Assembly (NCBI RefSeq): GCF_029433855.1
Contig: NZ_JAROAU010000001.1
Span: 303,608 to 367,607, forward strand
Origin: Candidatus Kosakonia sp. 282A-S69
GTDB lineage: Bacteria > Pseudomonadota > Gammaproteobacteria > Enterobacterales > Enterobacteriaceae
Direction: 5' to 3'
DNA: 64,000 bases
Part shown: positions 49,671-61,020 of the stretch, piece by piece
How positions within the stretch are numbered: the stretch's first letter is position 1
Layout: each line of letters starts with the position of its first letter
Program-made: the position numbers and the translations under genes
Notes under the pieces: model-generated
Seen by the model: only the letters and a program-made list of their open reading frames with translations
What the model was told of the DNA's origin: nothing
Database searches by the model: none

Positions 49671-50849
49671 CTAAATCAGAATTTCACTGTAGCGATCGCG
49701 ATAATCCTTTGGCGTGCTGTCGTAGGCTTTGCGGAACACGGAGTAGAAGTACTGCAAGGACGGGTAGCCGCACATCTGCGAAATCTCATTGATAGAGAGC
49801 GACGTGGAGATCAGCAGGCTGCGCGCCTTCTCCAGCTTCTCGGCGTGAATCACTGCATGAATGGTTTCGCCCACCTCCTCTTTGAAGCGCTTCTCCAGAT
49901 TGGAGCGCGAAATGCCGACCGCATCCAGTACCTGATCGACCTTGATGCCTTTGCAGGCGTGGTTGCGGATGTAGTGCATCGCCTGAATCACCGCCGGATC
50001 GTTGAGCGAGCGATAATCTGTCGAACGGCGGGCGACGACCCGCATTGGCGGTACCAGCAGGCGCTGCAAGGGCATCGCTTCGTTATCCAGCAGCCGGTGC
50101 AGCAGTTTCGCGGCCTGGTACCCCATCTGGCGCGTGCCCTGCGCCACCGAGGAGAGCGCGACGCGGGAGAGGTAGCGGGTAAGCTCTTCATTATCGATGC
50201 CGATCACGCACAGCTTCTCCGGAACCGGAATATGCAGATGGTCGCAGACCTGCAAAACGTGGCGCGCCCGCGCGTCAGTGACGGCAATAATCCCCGTTTG
50301 CGGCGGCAGCGTCTGCAGCCAGTCGGCAAGGCGATTTTGCGCATGCTGCCAGTTTTCCGGCGCGGTGGTCAGCCCCTGGTAGACTACGCCGCGATACTTC
50401 TCCTGCGCGACCAGCTGGCAGAAGGCATATTCCCGCTCGGCGGCCCAGCGCTTGCCGCTCGACGCCGGCAGGCCGTAAAAGGCGAAGCGATGCACCCCCT
50501 TCTCTTTAAGGTGCAGAAACGCGCTCTCGACCAGCGCATGGTTGTCGGTGGCGATATAGTGCACCGGCGGATAGTGCTCCGGTGTATGGTATGAGCCGCC
50601 GACGCCGACAATCGGCACATCAACATCCGTCAGCAGCCGCTCAATCTCCCGGTCATCGTAGTCGGCGATCACGCCATCGCCGAGCCACTCCTTAATGTTC
50701 TCAATGCGGGCGCGGAAATCCTCCTCAATAAAGATATCCCACTCCGATTGCGACGCCTGAAGGTACTCCCCAACACCTTCGACCACCTGGCGGTCGTAGG
50801 CTTTATTGGCGTTAAATAACAGCGTGATGCGATGGCGCTTTTCAAACAT
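49671..50849 (-). CDS. xylR: Xylose operon transcriptional activator XylR
   Basis: XylR binds D-xylose and activates xylAB and xylFGH together with CRP. The 392-residue product has an N-terminal periplasmic-binding-protein-like domain (about 5-275: RITLLFNANKAYDRQVVEGV, EDFRARIENIKEWLGDGVIA) and a C-terminal AraC-type double helix-turn-helix (about 285-390) with VLDAVGISRSNLEKRFKEEV and MCGYPSLQYFYSVFRKAY. It is the last gene of xylFGHR, 102 bp after xylH, with room for its own promoter. Confidence 0.97.
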   Translation of the reverse strand: MFEKRHRITLLFNANKAYDRQVVEGVGEYLQASQSEWDIFIEEDFRARIENIKEWLGDGVIADYDDREIERLLTDVDVPIVGVGGSYHTPEHYPPVHYIATDNHALVESAFLHLKEKGVHRFAFYGLPASSGKRWAAEREYAFCQLVAQEKYRGVVYQGLTTAPENWQHAQNRLADWLQTLPPQTGIIAVTDARARHVLQVCDHLHIPVPEKLCVIGIDNEELTRYLSRVALSSVAQGTRQMGYQAAKLLHRLLDNEAMPLQRLLVPPMRVVARRSTDYRSLNDPAVIQAMHYIRNHACKGIKVDQVLDAVGISRSNLEKRFKEEVGETIHAVIHAEKLEKARSLLISTSLSINEISQMCGYPSLQYFYSVFRKAYDSTPKDYRDRYSEILI

Positions 50850-50902
50850 AGTGGTTCGCTTCCTGACTATTCATCAGTTCTGATTACCATATTCAACACA
50901 CG

Positions 50903-50923
50903 GCCGGACAAAAATAATCCGGC
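50903..50923 (-). other. Hairpin between xylH and xylR
   Basis: GCCGGA and TCCGGC pair across a 9-nt A/T-rich loop in the 102-bp xylH-xylR gap. TGTGATCGC stands next to it but is only half of a CRP site. It may modulate readthrough from xylFGH into xylR. Confidence 0.4.
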
Positions 50924-50951
50924 AGTGTGATCGCGCCTCTGTTCGCCCGGC

Positions 50952-52133
50952 TCAGGCGCGACGTTTGGTGGCGGAGTCCATCCATACCGCCAGCAGTAAA
51001 ATGGCCCCTTTGACGATGTACTGCCAGAAGGTGGGGACATCCATCATACTCATACCGTTATCCAGCGAGGCCATAATAAACGCCCCCATCACCGCGCCCG
51101 CCACACTGCCGATCCCACCTGCCAGGCTGGTGCCGCCAATCACGCAGGCGGCAATCGCATCCAGCTCGGCAATGTTGCCGGCCGACGGTGAACCCGCGCC
51201 GAGACGGGAGCTGAGAATAAGGCCGGCAATCGCCACCATCAGGCCATTAATTGCGAACACCGCCAGCTTGGTGCGCTCAACGTTAATACCGGAGAGTCGC
51301 GCCGCTTCAAGGTTGCCGCCGATAGCGTAAATGCGGCGGCCAAAGGCGGTGCGCGTCGCCATAAACAGCCCGGCCAGCAGCAGAAAGACCAGCAGCAGCA
51401 CCGGCGTCGGCACGCCGCGGTAATCATTCAGCAGCCAGATGGCACCGAGCACGATCACTGCGATAAGCGCCTGGCGCCCCACCGCGTGGCTGGAGGAGGA
51501 GGTGGCTAAGCCCAGCGACTGGCGGCGCATACGCCCGCGCCACTGCCAGAGCACAAACGCCACCAGCCCCAGCGCGCCAACGCCGAAGCCAACGCCGTCC
51601 GGCAGATAGCTCTGACCAATTTGCGACATCGCCGCGCTGGTGGGCGAAACGGTGGTGCCGTTAGTAATGCCGATTAACACCCCGCGAAACGCCAGCATCC
51701 CGGCGAGGGTGACGATAAACGACGGGACTTTGCGATAGGCCACCCACCAGCCGTTCCACGCGCCGAGCAGCAGGCCGAGCAGCAGCGTCACCACCACGGT
51801 GAGCGGCAGCGGCCAGCCGAGCCAGACGTCAAAAATGGCCGCCGCACCGCCCAGTAAACCCATCATCGAGCCTACCGAGAGGTCAATCTCCGCCGAGATA
51901 ATGACAAACACCATCCCCACCGCCAGGATGCCGGTGATGGCGGTCTGGCGCAGCAGGTTAGAGATATTGCGCGCGCTCAGGTAGGCACCGTCGGTCATAC
52001 CGGTAAAAAAGAGCATGATTACCACGATAGCCGCAAGCATCACAAACACCTGCAGGTTGAGCGATTTCAGCCCGGAGAAGGGGCCCGGCGATGCGGTGGA
52101 TAACTGACTTTCAGACGGGTTGCTTTTCGACAT
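50952..52133 (-). CDS. xylH: D-xylose ABC transporter permease XylH
   Basis: XylH is the membrane subunit of the high-affinity D-xylose ABC importer. The 393-residue product has about ten membrane segments and the sugar-permease signature [20 protein letters not shown] near residue 85. [19 protein letters not shown] near residue 270 contains the EAA-like coupling loop, and [21 protein letters not shown] follows, as in RbsC. Its start overlaps the end of xylG by 23 bp, indicating translational coupling of the ATPase and permease. Confidence 0.96.
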   Translation of the reverse strand: MSKSNPSESQLSTASPGPFSGLKSLNLQVFVMLAAIVVIMLFFTGMTDGAYLSARNISNLLRQTAITGILAVGMVFVIISAEIDLSVGSMMGLLGGAAAIFDVWLGWPLPLTVVVTLLLGLLLGAWNGWWVAYRKVPSFIVTLAGMLAFRGVLIGITNGTTVSPTSAAMSQIGQSYLPDGVGFGVGALGLVAFVLWQWRGRMRRQSLGLATSSSSHAVGRQALIAVIVLGAIWLLNDYRGVPTPVLLLVFLLLAGLFMATRTAFGRRIYAIGGNLEAARLSGINVERTKLAVFAINGLMVAIAGLILSSRLGAGSPSAGNIAELDAIAACVIGGTSLAGGIGSVAGAVMGAFIMASLDNGMSMMDVPTFWQYIVKGAILLLAVWMDSATKRRA

Positions 52134-53652
52134 GATGTTCGCTCCTCAGCGCCGCTTCCATAACCTGCTCCTGGGTCAAATGACGGTTGATAAGATCGGC
52201 TTTCAGCTTTCCTTCGTGCATCACCAGCACGCGGTCGCTCAAGCCCAGCACTTCGGGCAGCTCGGAGGAGATCACAATCACCGCGATCCCCTGCTGCACC
52301 AGTTGGTTAATCAGTTTGTAAATTTCATACTTCGCGCCGATATCGATGCCGCGCGTCGGCTCATCAAGGATCAAAATGCGTGGGTTGAGCAGCAGGCAGC
52401 GGGCGAGAATCGCTTTCTGCTGGTTGCCGCCGCTCAGCCGACCAATCGCCAGCTCTGGCGAGGAGGTTTTCACCTTCAGCCGCTGAATCGACTGCAAAAT
52501 GCACGCCTGCTCGGCGGCGTCATCAAGGCTGCTCAGGCTGCCGGTAAATTGGTTAAGTGCCGCCAGCGTGATGTTTTTGCCCACCGCCATCACCGGCACA
52601 ATGCCGTCGCGCTTGCGATCCTCTGGCACCATGGCGATGCCGTGGCCAATCGCCTGCTGGCAGTTGCGGATCTCAACCTCCGTGCCATTGAGAAAGATTT
52701 TTCCCTCCCAGCGACCCGGCCAGACGCCAAACAGGCACTGCACGGCTTCGGTGCGCCCGGCACCGACCAGCCCGGCAATGCCAAGAATTTCGCCGCGCTT
52801 GAGGCTAAAGGAGATGTCATTGACGCGTTTGATATGGCGGTTAACCGGATGCCAGGCGGTGAGATGCTCGACGCGCAGGATCTCCTCGCCGTGGGTATGG
52901 GGCTCATTGGGGTAGAGCGCCGTCAGCTCGCGACCCACCATCATGGTGATGATGTCATCTTCACTCATCCCCGCCGCATCGCGGGTGCCGATGTGCTTCC
53001 CGTCGCGGATAACGCAGATGACGTCGGAGATCGCTTTCACTTCGTTAAGCTTGTGGGAGATGTAAACGCAGGCGATATCGTGGTTGCGCAGGTCGCGGAT
53101 GATATCGAGCAGCACCGCCGTCTCCTGCTCGGTCAGCGAGGCGGTCGGCTCATCTAAAATCAGCAACCGCACCTGCTTGTTCAGCGCTTTGGCAATCTCC
53201 ACCAGCTGCTGCTGGCCCAGGCCTAAGTCGCCGACACGGGTATCCGGCGAGATGGCGAGGCTCACCTGCCTGAGCAGCTTTTCGCAGCGCAGCGTCATCT
53301 GGTCATAATCCATCACGCCGCGGCGGGTGATCTCCGCGCCAAGGAAGATGTTCTCCAGCACCGTGAGGTGTTTCACCAGCGCCAGCTCCTGGTGAATGAT
53401 GGCGATGCCTTTACGCTCGGTATCGCGGATATGGCTGGCTTGCAGAATCTCACCGGCAAAGTAGATTTCGCCCTCATAGCTGCCGGCCGGGTAGATGCCG
53501 CACAGCACTTTCATCAGGGTCGATTTACCCGAACCGTTTTCGCCGCACAGGGAGAGCACTTCGCCCGCGTTAAGCTGCAGGCTGACGTTATCAATCGCCT
53601 TCACGACGCCGAAGGTTTTGGTGATGTTCTTCATTTCGAGTAAGTAAGGCAT
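52111..53652 (-). CDS. xylG: D-xylose ABC transporter ATP-binding protein XylG
   Basis: XylG is the double-domain ATPase of the xylose importer. In the 513-residue product the N-terminal domain has Walker [13 protein letters not shown] (about residue 37), signature [13 protein letters not shown] and Walker [13 protein letters not shown]. The C-terminal domain has a degenerate Walker A ([10 protein letters not shown], near 290), signature [13 protein letters not shown] and Walker [16 protein letters not shown]. This asymmetry is normal for the family. It lies 87 bp after xylF, behind a hairpin, and overlaps xylH. Confidence 0.97.
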   Translation of the reverse strand: MPYLLEMKNITKTFGVVKAIDNVSLQLNAGEVLSLCGENGSGKSTLMKVLCGIYPAGSYEGEIYFAGEILQASHIRDTERKGIAIIHQELALVKHLTVLENIFLGAEITRRGVMDYDQMTLRCEKLLRQVSLAISPDTRVGDLGLGQQQLVEIAKALNKQVRLLILDEPTASLTEQETAVLLDIIRDLRNHDIACVYISHKLNEVKAISDVICVIRDGKHIGTRDAAGMSEDDIITMMVGRELTALYPNEPHTHGEEILRVEHLTAWHPVNRHIKRVNDISFSLKRGEILGIAGLVGAGRTEAVQCLFGVWPGRWEGKIFLNGTEVEIRNCQQAIGHGIAMVPEDRKRDGIVPVMAVGKNITLAALNQFTGSLSSLDDAAEQACILQSIQRLKVKTSSPELAIGRLSGGNQQKAILARCLLLNPRILILDEPTRGIDIGAKYEIYKLINQLVQQGIAVIVISSELPEVLGLSDRVLVMHEGKLKADLINRHLTQEQVMEAALRSEHHVEKQPV

Positions 53653-53678
53653 GGCTACTCCACGTCGATCGCTTATCA

Positions 53679-53735
53679 GACAGCGCCTGAAACGAGTGCG
53701 GCAGCGCGCATGATGCTCGACTCAGGCGCGCTGTC
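53679..53735 (-). other. Intercistronic stem-loop between xylF and xylG
   Basis: GACA-GCGCCTGA and TCAGGCGC-TGTC form a 12-bp stem with a 2-nt bulge in the 87-bp gap after xylF. Hairpins after binding-protein genes commonly protect the upstream transcript and raise binding-protein levels over the permease and ATPase. That role is inferred here. Confidence 0.55.
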
Positions 53736-53739
53736 GTTT

Positions 53740-54732
53740 TCAGAGCTGATTCTTCTGGTGGAAGCCGTCTTTGATCACCGTGGCGTCAATATTCTCTTTG
53801 GTGACCTCAATCGGCGTCAGCAGGCGGGCTGGCACATCTTTCAGGCCATTGTTAAGTGAGGCATCGGCCTTCGGCTGCTTGTCGTTGCCAAGCTCGACGG
53901 CGATCTCCGCCGCGGTGTTGGCAAGCTGGGTGATAGGTTTATAGACGGTCATCGTCTGGCTGCCGTTAATCAGGCGTTTAACCCCGGCGAGATCCGCATC
54001 CTGACCGGAGATGGCGACTTTGCCCGCCAGCCCCTGGGCGCTTAACGCCTGGATAGCCCCACCGGCTGTGGCATCATTCGAAGCGACTACGGCATCGATT
54101 TTATTGTTGTTGGCGGTCAGCGCGTTCTCCATTATTTTCAGCGCATTTTCCGGCAGCCAGCCGTCGACCCACTGATCGCCCACAATTTTAATTTTGCCGC
54201 TGTCGATATAGGGCTTTAACACCTTCATCTGCCCGGCGCGGAACAGCTTGGCGTTATTATCCACCGGCGAGCCGCCCATTAAGAAGTAATTACCCTGCGG
54301 CACCTTATTGACCAGGCTTTGCGCCTGTAATTCCCCAACTTTTTCATTGTCGAAGGAGATATAGAAATCGATATCTGCATTATTAATCATGCGGTCATAG
54401 GCCAGAACTTTAATTCCTTCCTGTTTGGCTTCTTTAACAACGTTACTTAATACCTGACCGTTGTAGGGAATAATTACCAGCACGTCGACACCGCGGTTGA
54501 TCATATTTTCGATTTGCGACATCTGGGTCTCTTCATTACCGTTCGCCGACTGGACAAAGACATCGGCGCCGAGGGATTCGGCTTTCTTAACAAAAATGTC
54601 GCGATCTTTTTGCCAGCGTTCAAGACGGAGATCGTCAATCGCCATGCCGATTTTTATCGTTTTGGCGTGGCCGAATGCGCTGGCGAGCAGCAGAGTGGCG
54701 CAGAGTGTAAGGCAGAGATTCTTTATCTTCAT
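53740..54732 (-). CDS. xylF: D-xylose periplasmic binding protein XylF
   Basis: XylF captures D-xylose in the periplasm for XylGH. The 330-residue product has a signal peptide (MKIKNLCLTLCATLLLASAF, cleavage near HAK) and a ribose-binding-like fold. It carries GMAIDDLRLERWQKDRDIFV, INRGVDVLVIIPYNGQ, DRMINNADIDFYISFDNEKV and VASNDATAGGAIQALSAQG. The ATG giving MKIKNL matches E. coli; an extension 66 bp upstream is not conserved. It is first in xylFGHR and divergent from xylA. Confidence 0.97.
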   Translation of the reverse strand: MKIKNLCLTLCATLLLASAFGHAKTIKIGMAIDDLRLERWQKDRDIFVKKAESLGADVFVQSANGNEETQMSQIENMINRGVDVLVIIPYNGQVLSNVVKEAKQEGIKVLAYDRMINNADIDFYISFDNEKVGELQAQSLVNKVPQGNYFLMGGSPVDNNAKLFRAGQMKVLKPYIDSGKIKIVGDQWVDGWLPENALKIMENALTANNNKIDAVVASNDATAGGAIQALSAQGLAGKVAISGQDADLAGVKRLINGSQTMTVYKPITQLANTAAEIAVELGNDKQPKADASLNNGLKDVPARLLTPIEVTKENIDATVIKDGFHQKNQL

Positions 54733-55081
54733 AATAGGAATACCTTTCGTAGGGTGGTGTGCGAGATAAAAGAAACGTGCACTGCTTAGAACGAGCAAAT
54801 TCTTAACGCAGAATGGAATAGTGGCAATTACAGATTTTAATAGGCGGGTTACGTTTTTTGGTTTATTTGCTGATTTATGACCCCGATCTTATTTTAAAAA
54901 AAATAAAACTGGCGTTGCATAAAAAACAGGAAACTTTCTCGCAGCAACTTTTGCGGTTATTTTGCGAGCCAGCGCACGTTTGCGTATTCTCTCAATGGCA
55001 GTGTGAAATAACGTAATTGAGCAGGGCGCAGAGAGAATCCAGTATTAACTCAGATATGTTCACTCGCCAATGGAGCTCATT
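54733..55081. promoter_or_regulatory. xylF-xylA divergent control region
   Basis: The 349-bp region resembles the E. coli xylA-xylF control region. TGCGA-GCCAGC-GCACG (about 54962-54977) is in the position of the CRP site between the promoters, and GTGTGAAATAACGTAATTGAGC near 55001 corresponds to the conserved xylA promoter stretch. AT-rich blocks around 54880-54910 likely hold the XylR sites for xylF. The exact XylR boxes were not resolved. Confidence 0.65.
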
Positions 55082-56404
<1,323 letters not shown>

Positions 56405-56442
56405 CCGGCTTCTGCGCGGCACACTCAACAAGGAGTAGCACT

Positions 56443-57897
56443 ATGTATATCGGGATCGATCTCGGTACCTCGGGCGTGAAGGCGATTCTGCTCGGTGAGC
56501 AGGGCGAGGTGCTGGCCTCCTGGACGGAAAAACTCAGCGTCTCTCGCCCACACCCGCTGTGGTCGGAGCAGGATCCCGAAAGCTGGTGGCAGGCGACGGA
56601 TCGCGCCATTCAGGCACTTGGCGCGGCGCATTCGCTACAGCAGGTGAAGGCCATCGGCCTCGCCGGGCAGATGCACGGCGCAACGCTGCTGGATAGTGAA
56701 AACCGCGTTCTGCGCCCGGCGATCCTCTGGAATGATGGTCGCTGTGGTGAGGAGTGCGGGCTGCTGGAGGCGCGGGTTGCTAACGCCCGAGCGATCACCG
56801 GTAACCTGATGATGCCGGGCTTTACCGCGCCGAAGCTCTTATGGGTGCAGCGGCATGAGCCGGAGATCTTCGCCAGGGTGGCGAAAGTGCTGCTGCCGAA
56901 GGATTACCTGCGGCTGAAGATGTCCGGCGTCTTTGCCAGCGATATGTCTGATGCCGCGGGCACCATGTGGCTCGATGTGGCGAAGCGCGACTGGAGCGAC
57001 GAGATGCTCGCCGCCTGCTCACTGTCGCGCAGCCATATGCCCACGCTTTTTGAAGGTAGCGAGATCACCGGCGAGCTGCTGCCGGAGGTTGCCCGGCGCT
57101 GGGCGATGCCGGTAGTGCCGATTGTTGCAGGCGGTGGTGACAACGCCGCTGGCGCGGTCGGCGTCGGCATGGCGGATGCGGGCCAGGCGATGCTCTCCCT
57201 CGGCACATCCGGCGTCTACTTTGCCGTCAGCGAAGGGTTCCTCAGCAAGCCTGAAAGCGCGGTGCACAGCTTCTGCCATGCGCTGCCAGGGCGCTGGCAC
57301 CTGATGTCGGTGATGCTGAGCGCGGCCTCCTGTCTGGACTGGGCGGCCAAACTGACCGGCATGGCGTCGGTGCAGGCGCTGATTAAAGCCGCGCAGCAGG
57401 CGGACGAGAACGCGGGCGATATCTGGTTTTTGCCTTACCTCTCGGGCGAGCGCACGCCGCACAACAACCCACAGGCAAAAGGCGTCTTCTTTGGGCTGAC
57501 CCATCAACACGGCCCGGCCGAGTTGGCGCGCGCGGTGCTGGAAGGGGTGGGATATGCGCTGGCAGACGGTATGGATGTGGTGCACGCCTGCGGCGTGACG
57601 CCGCAAAGCATCACCCTTATCGGCGGCGGCGCGCGCAGTGCCTGGTGGCGGCAGATGCTGGCGGATATCAGCGGCTTGCAGCTTGATTACCGCACCGGCG
57701 GGGATGTTGGCCCGGCGCTCGGCGCGGCGCGGCTGGCGCAAATCGCCGTGAATCCCGACGTACCGCTGGCAACGCTGCTGCCGCAGCTGCCGGTGGAGCA
57801 GCAGCATCACCCGGACGCAGAGCGCCACGTGCACTATGCCTCGAAGCGTGACACCTTCCGCCGCATCTATCAGCAACTGTTGCCGCTGATGTCATAA
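56443..57897 (+). CDS. xylB: Xylulokinase
   Basis: XylB phosphorylates D-xylulose to xylulose 5-phosphate, the entry to the pentose phosphate pathway. The 484-residue product is an FGGY kinase with the ATP-binding start MYIGIDLGTSGVKAILL, substrate motif GLAGQMHGATLLD near residue 72, the catalytic aspartate in VAGGGDNAAGAVGVG near residue 233 and the FGGY-family block ITLIGGGARSAWWRQMLADI near residue 390. It is second in xylAB. GC-rich hairpin arms CGGCCC and GGGCCG lie just after the stop. Confidence 0.97.
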   Translation: MYIGIDLGTSGVKAILLGEQGEVLASWTEKLSVSRPHPLWSEQDPESWWQATDRAIQALGAAHSLQQVKAIGLAGQMHGATLLDSENRVLRPAILWNDGRCGEECGLLEARVANARAITGNLMMPGFTAPKLLWVQRHEPEIFARVAKVLLPKDYLRLKMSGVFASDMSDAAGTMWLDVAKRDWSDEMLAACSLSRSHMPTLFEGSEITGELLPEVARRWAMPVVPIVAGGGDNAAGAVGVGMADAGQAMLSLGTSGVYFAVSEGFLSKPESAVHSFCHALPGRWHLMSVMLSAASCLDWAAKLTGMASVQALIKAAQQADENAGDIWFLPYLSGERTPHNNPQAKGVFFGLTHQHGPAELARAVLEGVGYALADGMDVVHACGVTPQSITLIGGGARSAWWRQMLADISGLQLDYRTGGDVGPALGAARLAQIAVNPDVPLATLLPQLPVEQQHHPDAERHVHYASKRDTFRRIYQQLLPLMS

Positions 57898-58019
57898 CCT
57901 TTGCGGCCCGCTGACAAACGGTGGGCCGTAATCACCCTGATGTTGTCCTTTTTTGGTCTTAGCAGCAGCGTAAAGCCTTGCCAGAATAGCGTTAACCCCA
58001 CTGAGCAAGGAGTCCTGAA

Positions 58020-58553
58020 ATGACCCGTACCGCCCTGATTAACATCGACACCCAGCAATCCTTTTTCCACCGTGACTTCTGGCAGGATAACGACTTTCCC
58101 GCCTTCCAGCAGGCGATGCTGACGCTGATTGCCGGGTGCCAGGCGCGCGGCATTCCGCTGGTGGATATTTTTCACGTCGCCGACAGCGGCCCCTTCTCGC
58201 TGGAGAGTGGCTTCGTGAAACCGATGCCGTTTTTGCAGCATCAGCCGGATGTCACCTTCCATAAGCATGTCCACAACGCCTTTACCGATACCGGCCTCGA
58301 TCGCTGGTTGCGTCAGCGCGATATCAATCATCTGATCATTTGTGGTATTCGTACGGAGCAGTGCTGTGAAACGACCGCCAGGGTGGCATCGGATCTGGGC
58401 TATCGCGTGACCTTTGTCAGCGAAGCAACGCTCACCTTCCCGATGACGCACAATGGCGTGACGCTCGATAGCCACACGCTGCGCCACCGTACGGAAACCG
58501 TGCTGGTCGGGCGCTTTGCCGCCATTAAAACCGTCCAGGAGACGCTGGAATAA
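58020..58553 (+). CDS. Isochorismatase-family cysteine hydrolase
   Basis: The 177-residue product belongs to the isochorismatase/nicotinamidase-like hydrolases; its substrate is unknown. The expected catalytic triad is visible: aspartate 10 in ALINIDTQQSFF, lysine near residue 81 in TFHKHVHNAF and cysteine near residue 118 in CGIRTEQCCETTARVA. The cis-peptide region precedes the cysteine loop. It is three bases upstream of a GlxA-type regulator, a pairing often seen where the regulator controls the hydrolase. In E. coli yiaAB occupy this place between xylB and wecH. It may act on an amide or N-carbamoyl compound, but that is a guess from the family. Confidence 0.85.
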   Translation: MTRTALINIDTQQSFFHRDFWQDNDFPAFQQAMLTLIAGCQARGIPLVDIFHVADSGPFSLESGFVKPMPFLQHQPDVTFHKHVHNAFTDTGLDRWLRQRDINHLIICGIRTEQCCETTARVASDLGYRVTFVSEATLTFPMTHNGVTLDSHTLRHRTETVLVGRFAAIKTVQETLE

Positions 58554-58556
58554 TAA

Positions 58557-59474
58557 ATGTGTGATGTCTGGTTTGTGATGCTGCCCGGCGTGCTGGCGCT
58601 GGATATGGCCGGTCCGGCAGAGACCTTTGCGCAGGCGCAGGAGACCTTTCGCCTGCACTACATCGGCCCTGAAGCGGAGGTGGCGACTTCCCTTGGCTTG
58701 ACGATGGGCAACATCGCGCCGCTGCCGGAGTCATTGCCAGAGGGGAGCCTGCTGGTACTGCCCGGCGTCAGCGATTCGTCGCGCTTATTCGACACGCCGC
58801 AGGCAACCCAGGTGCGCAACTGGCTGATGTGTCTGCAACCGCTGCTGCACCGACGGGCGATTACGCTAATGTGCGTCTGTTCCGGGGCGATGCTGGCGGC
58901 GAAAGCCGGGCTGCTAAAAGGGGTGCAGTGTACGACCCATCACCATGTGATTGCCCGCTTGCAGGCGCTCGAACCGGCGGCGCTGGTGAAAGAGAACCGG
59001 ATTTTTATTGAGGATCGTGGCATCTGGACCAGTGCGGGCATCACGTCAGGCATCGATCTCGCCCTGCACATTATCAACCGCTTATGCGGGCCGGCGCGCG
59101 CGCTGGCGGTAGCGCGTGAAATGGTGGTCTGGTTTCGCCGCTCCGGCGACGATCCGCAGCTTTCACCGTGGCTGCGCTATCGCAATCATCTCCATCCGGC
59201 GGTGCACCGCGCGCAGGATGCGCTAACCGCCGAGCCGCAAAAAGCCTGGCAGCTGGTGGAGATTGCCGCCCAGGCACACGTCAGTGCGCGGCATCTCACC
59301 CGTCTATTTCAGCAGCATCTTGGGATCAGCGTGCGCGACTATCTGGAGCAGCTGCGGCTGGTGATCGCCGAGCAGGCGCTTTTGCAGGGGCTGGGCGCAG
59401 AGCAGGCGGCGCTGGCCGCCGGTTTCTCCTCCCCGCGTCAATTGCACCGGGCGCGGGCACGAATCGCTAGCTGA
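58557..59474 (+). CDS. GlxA-family (DJ-1/PfpI plus AraC) transcriptional regulator
   Basis: The 305-residue product has an N-terminal DJ-1/PfpI-like domain (about 1-190) with [20 protein letters not shown], the nucleophile-elbow-like [18 protein letters not shown] near residue 105 and [19 protein letters not shown]-terminal AraC helix-turn-helix domain (about 205-305) carries [20 protein letters not shown]. The domain order matches GlxA/FtrA/CdhR regulators that sense small amines or amides. The ATG lies 3 bp after the hydrolase stop, so the two are probably one operon. Its end overlaps wecH by 8 bp tail-to-tail without a visible terminator. Confidence 0.88.
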   Translation: MCDVWFVMLPGVLALDMAGPAETFAQAQETFRLHYIGPEAEVATSLGLTMGNIAPLPESLPEGSLLVLPGVSDSSRLFDTPQATQVRNWLMCLQPLLHRRAITLMCVCSGAMLAAKAGLLKGVQCTTHHHVIARLQALEPAALVKENRIFIEDRGIWTSAGITSGIDLALHIINRLCGPARALAVAREMVVWFRRSGDDPQLSPWLRYRNHLHPAVHRAQDALTAEPQKAWQLVEIAAQAHVSARHLTRLFQQHLGISVRDYLEQLRLVIAEQALLQGLGAEQAALAAGFSSPRQLHRARARIAS

Positions 59475-60462
59475 CAAACCGCCGGTGGTCGATGCGCTGA
59501 ACCAGCATCGAGAGCGCCAGGCTTGCCGCCAGCGCCGCGCTGAAAACCCACAGAATGTCGAGCAGCGGCCAGCTTTGCACCTCTACTCCGCGCGTGCGCA
59601 GCGCATGAATAATCAGCGCGTGAAAACCGTAAATGCCCAGCGAGTGGCGCGAAATCAGCGCCAGCCCCGGCAGCGTGCGGCTATTGAGGGTGTTTTTTAC
59701 CAGCGTAAAGAGCGCGATGGCGCAGAGAAAGACCATCGGGCCGCAGTAGAGATACCAGGTATCGGCGAAGTTGCCGCGCCATCTCAGCTCATGCAGCGTC
59801 CCGCGTGAAATCGCCACCACCGCCAGCACCACCACCGCGGCGCTCAGCCAGTTCAGCGCCCGTTTTTGCGTCTCCATCATGCCGATGGCGCGCCCAAGGA
59901 TGGCGTAGAGCACGTAGTAAAAGGTGTCGCCATTGATATAAAGATTGATCGGTAGCCACTCCACGCCGTCGCTTTTTAGCGTCACCAGATTAGGGTTGGC
60001 GACGACGCCAATCACCACCATCAGCGCCAGCAGCATCTTGCCGCTCAGGGCTTTGACCTGAATTAAGGGCGACAGCAGGTAGATAACGATGACGGCGAAG
60101 AAGAACCACAGGTGATAAAAAATCGGCTTTTGCAGCACGTTCTTCAGCGACAGGTCGCTGTTAATCGAGGTAAACAGCACGATGTAGAGCAGGGCGATCG
60201 CGCTATAAAACAGCAGGCAGAGGGCGATGCGCGCAAAGTGGCGCGGCTGGGCGCTGCGTTCGCCATAAAAGAGGTAGCCTGAAATCATAAAAAAGAGGGG
60301 AACGCTGACGCGCGAGGCGGAGTTGAGCAGGTTGGCAATATTCCAGTCGAAGCTGGTCACAGTGGCCGGATTGGTAATGTACCAGGTGGTGGTGTGGATC
60401 ATAACCACCATTAAACAGGCTATCCCGCGTAAATTATCAATCCAGTGAATTTTTGACGGCAT
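59467..60462 (-). CDS. wecH: O-acetyltransferase WecH
   Basis: WecH (YiaH) is an inner-membrane acyltransferase that O-acetylates enterobacterial common antigen in E. coli. The 331-residue product has about ten membrane segments and the acyltransferase-3 signature [20 protein letters not shown] at the N-terminus, including the conserved histidine. [16 protein letters not shown] lies near residue 55, and [20 protein letters not shown] near residue 270. GAGGA precedes the ATG. A palindrome, TTGTCGACAA, lies 18 bp upstream (60481-60490). Confidence 0.93.
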   Translation of the reverse strand: MPSKIHWIDNLRGIACLMVVMIHTTTWYITNPATVTSFDWNIANLLNSASRVSVPLFFMISGYLFYGERSAQPRHFARIALCLLFYSAIALLYIVLFTSINSDLSLKNVLQKPIFYHLWFFFAVIVIYLLSPLIQVKALSGKMLLALMVVIGVVANPNLVTLKSDGVEWLPINLYINGDTFYYVLYAILGRAIGMMETQKRALNWLSAAVVVLAVVAISRGTLHELRWRGNFADTWYLYCGPMVFLCAIALFTLVKNTLNSRTLPGLALISRHSLGIYGFHALIIHALRTRGVEVQSWPLLDILWVFSAALAASLALSMLVQRIDHRRFVS

Positions 60463-60480
60463 CAGTTCCTCTGTTTCTTA

Positions 60481-60490
60481 TTGTCGACAA
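60481..60490. promoter_or_regulatory. Palindrome upstream of wecH
   Basis: TTGTCGACAA is a perfect 10-bp palindrome just before the wecH ribosome site. It could be an operator, but such a short palindrome may be chance. Confidence 0.25.
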
Positions 60491-60621
60491 ATATCCTGAG
60501 ACTGGTAATTTACCTGCGTATCTCTTTGGATAATTCTGAGTTTTCCCACGTGTGGTTGTGCACTTAGCGCAGTGCTGCACAATGGCGGTTTTGGTCGTTT
60601 ACCCTATCAGCCCGCAAGGAA

Positions 60622-60933
60622 ATGCGTAAGAAAATGATGAAGTTTACTCTGCCCATGCTGATGTTGCTGCTGGCGGGCTGCAGCGCACCCGAGAAAATGC
60701 CGGAGCAGAAGGCGCAAACGGCGCGGCCTGGCCCGACGCGCTCCCTCGATATGGAGCAGCTCTGCCGGGAAAACGCCGCGCACCGCTACAACACCGGGGC
60801 GGAAAAAGTGAGTGTGACCGGCCTCGAGCAGTATCAGGGCAGTTACGAGATGCGTGGCGTTACGCCACGCCATGAGGCGTTTGTCTGCACTTTTGACGCC
60901 GAAGGGCAGTTTTTGCACCTTTCGATGCGTTAA
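60622..60933 (+). CDS. ysaB: YsaB family small lipoprotein
   Basis: YsaB is a small lipoprotein of unknown function encoded just before glyQ in enterobacteria. The product has a lipobox LLLAGC with the lipidated cysteine at about residue 20, followed by a proline/lysine-rich linker. The conserved globular part has SLDMEQLCRENAAHRYNTGA, EQYQGSYEMRG and FVCTFDAEGQFLHLSMR; it has two cysteines besides the lipidated one. The first ATG is very close to AAGGA; ATGs 12 and 15 bp downstream (60634, 60637) suit the E. coli start better. Confidence 0.85.
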   Translation: MRKKMMKFTLPMLMLLLAGCSAPEKMPEQKAQTARPGPTRSLDMEQLCRENAAHRYNTGAEKVSVTGLEQYQGSYEMRGVTPRHEAFVCTFDAEGQFLHLSMR

Positions 60934-61020
60934 GCCCCCTAATACGCGCCAATGCCGCCTCTATTTCCCAATTTTCCGTAAACAACCCCGTTTCGTACTG
61001 TATATCTTGCAGTCAGCGGG

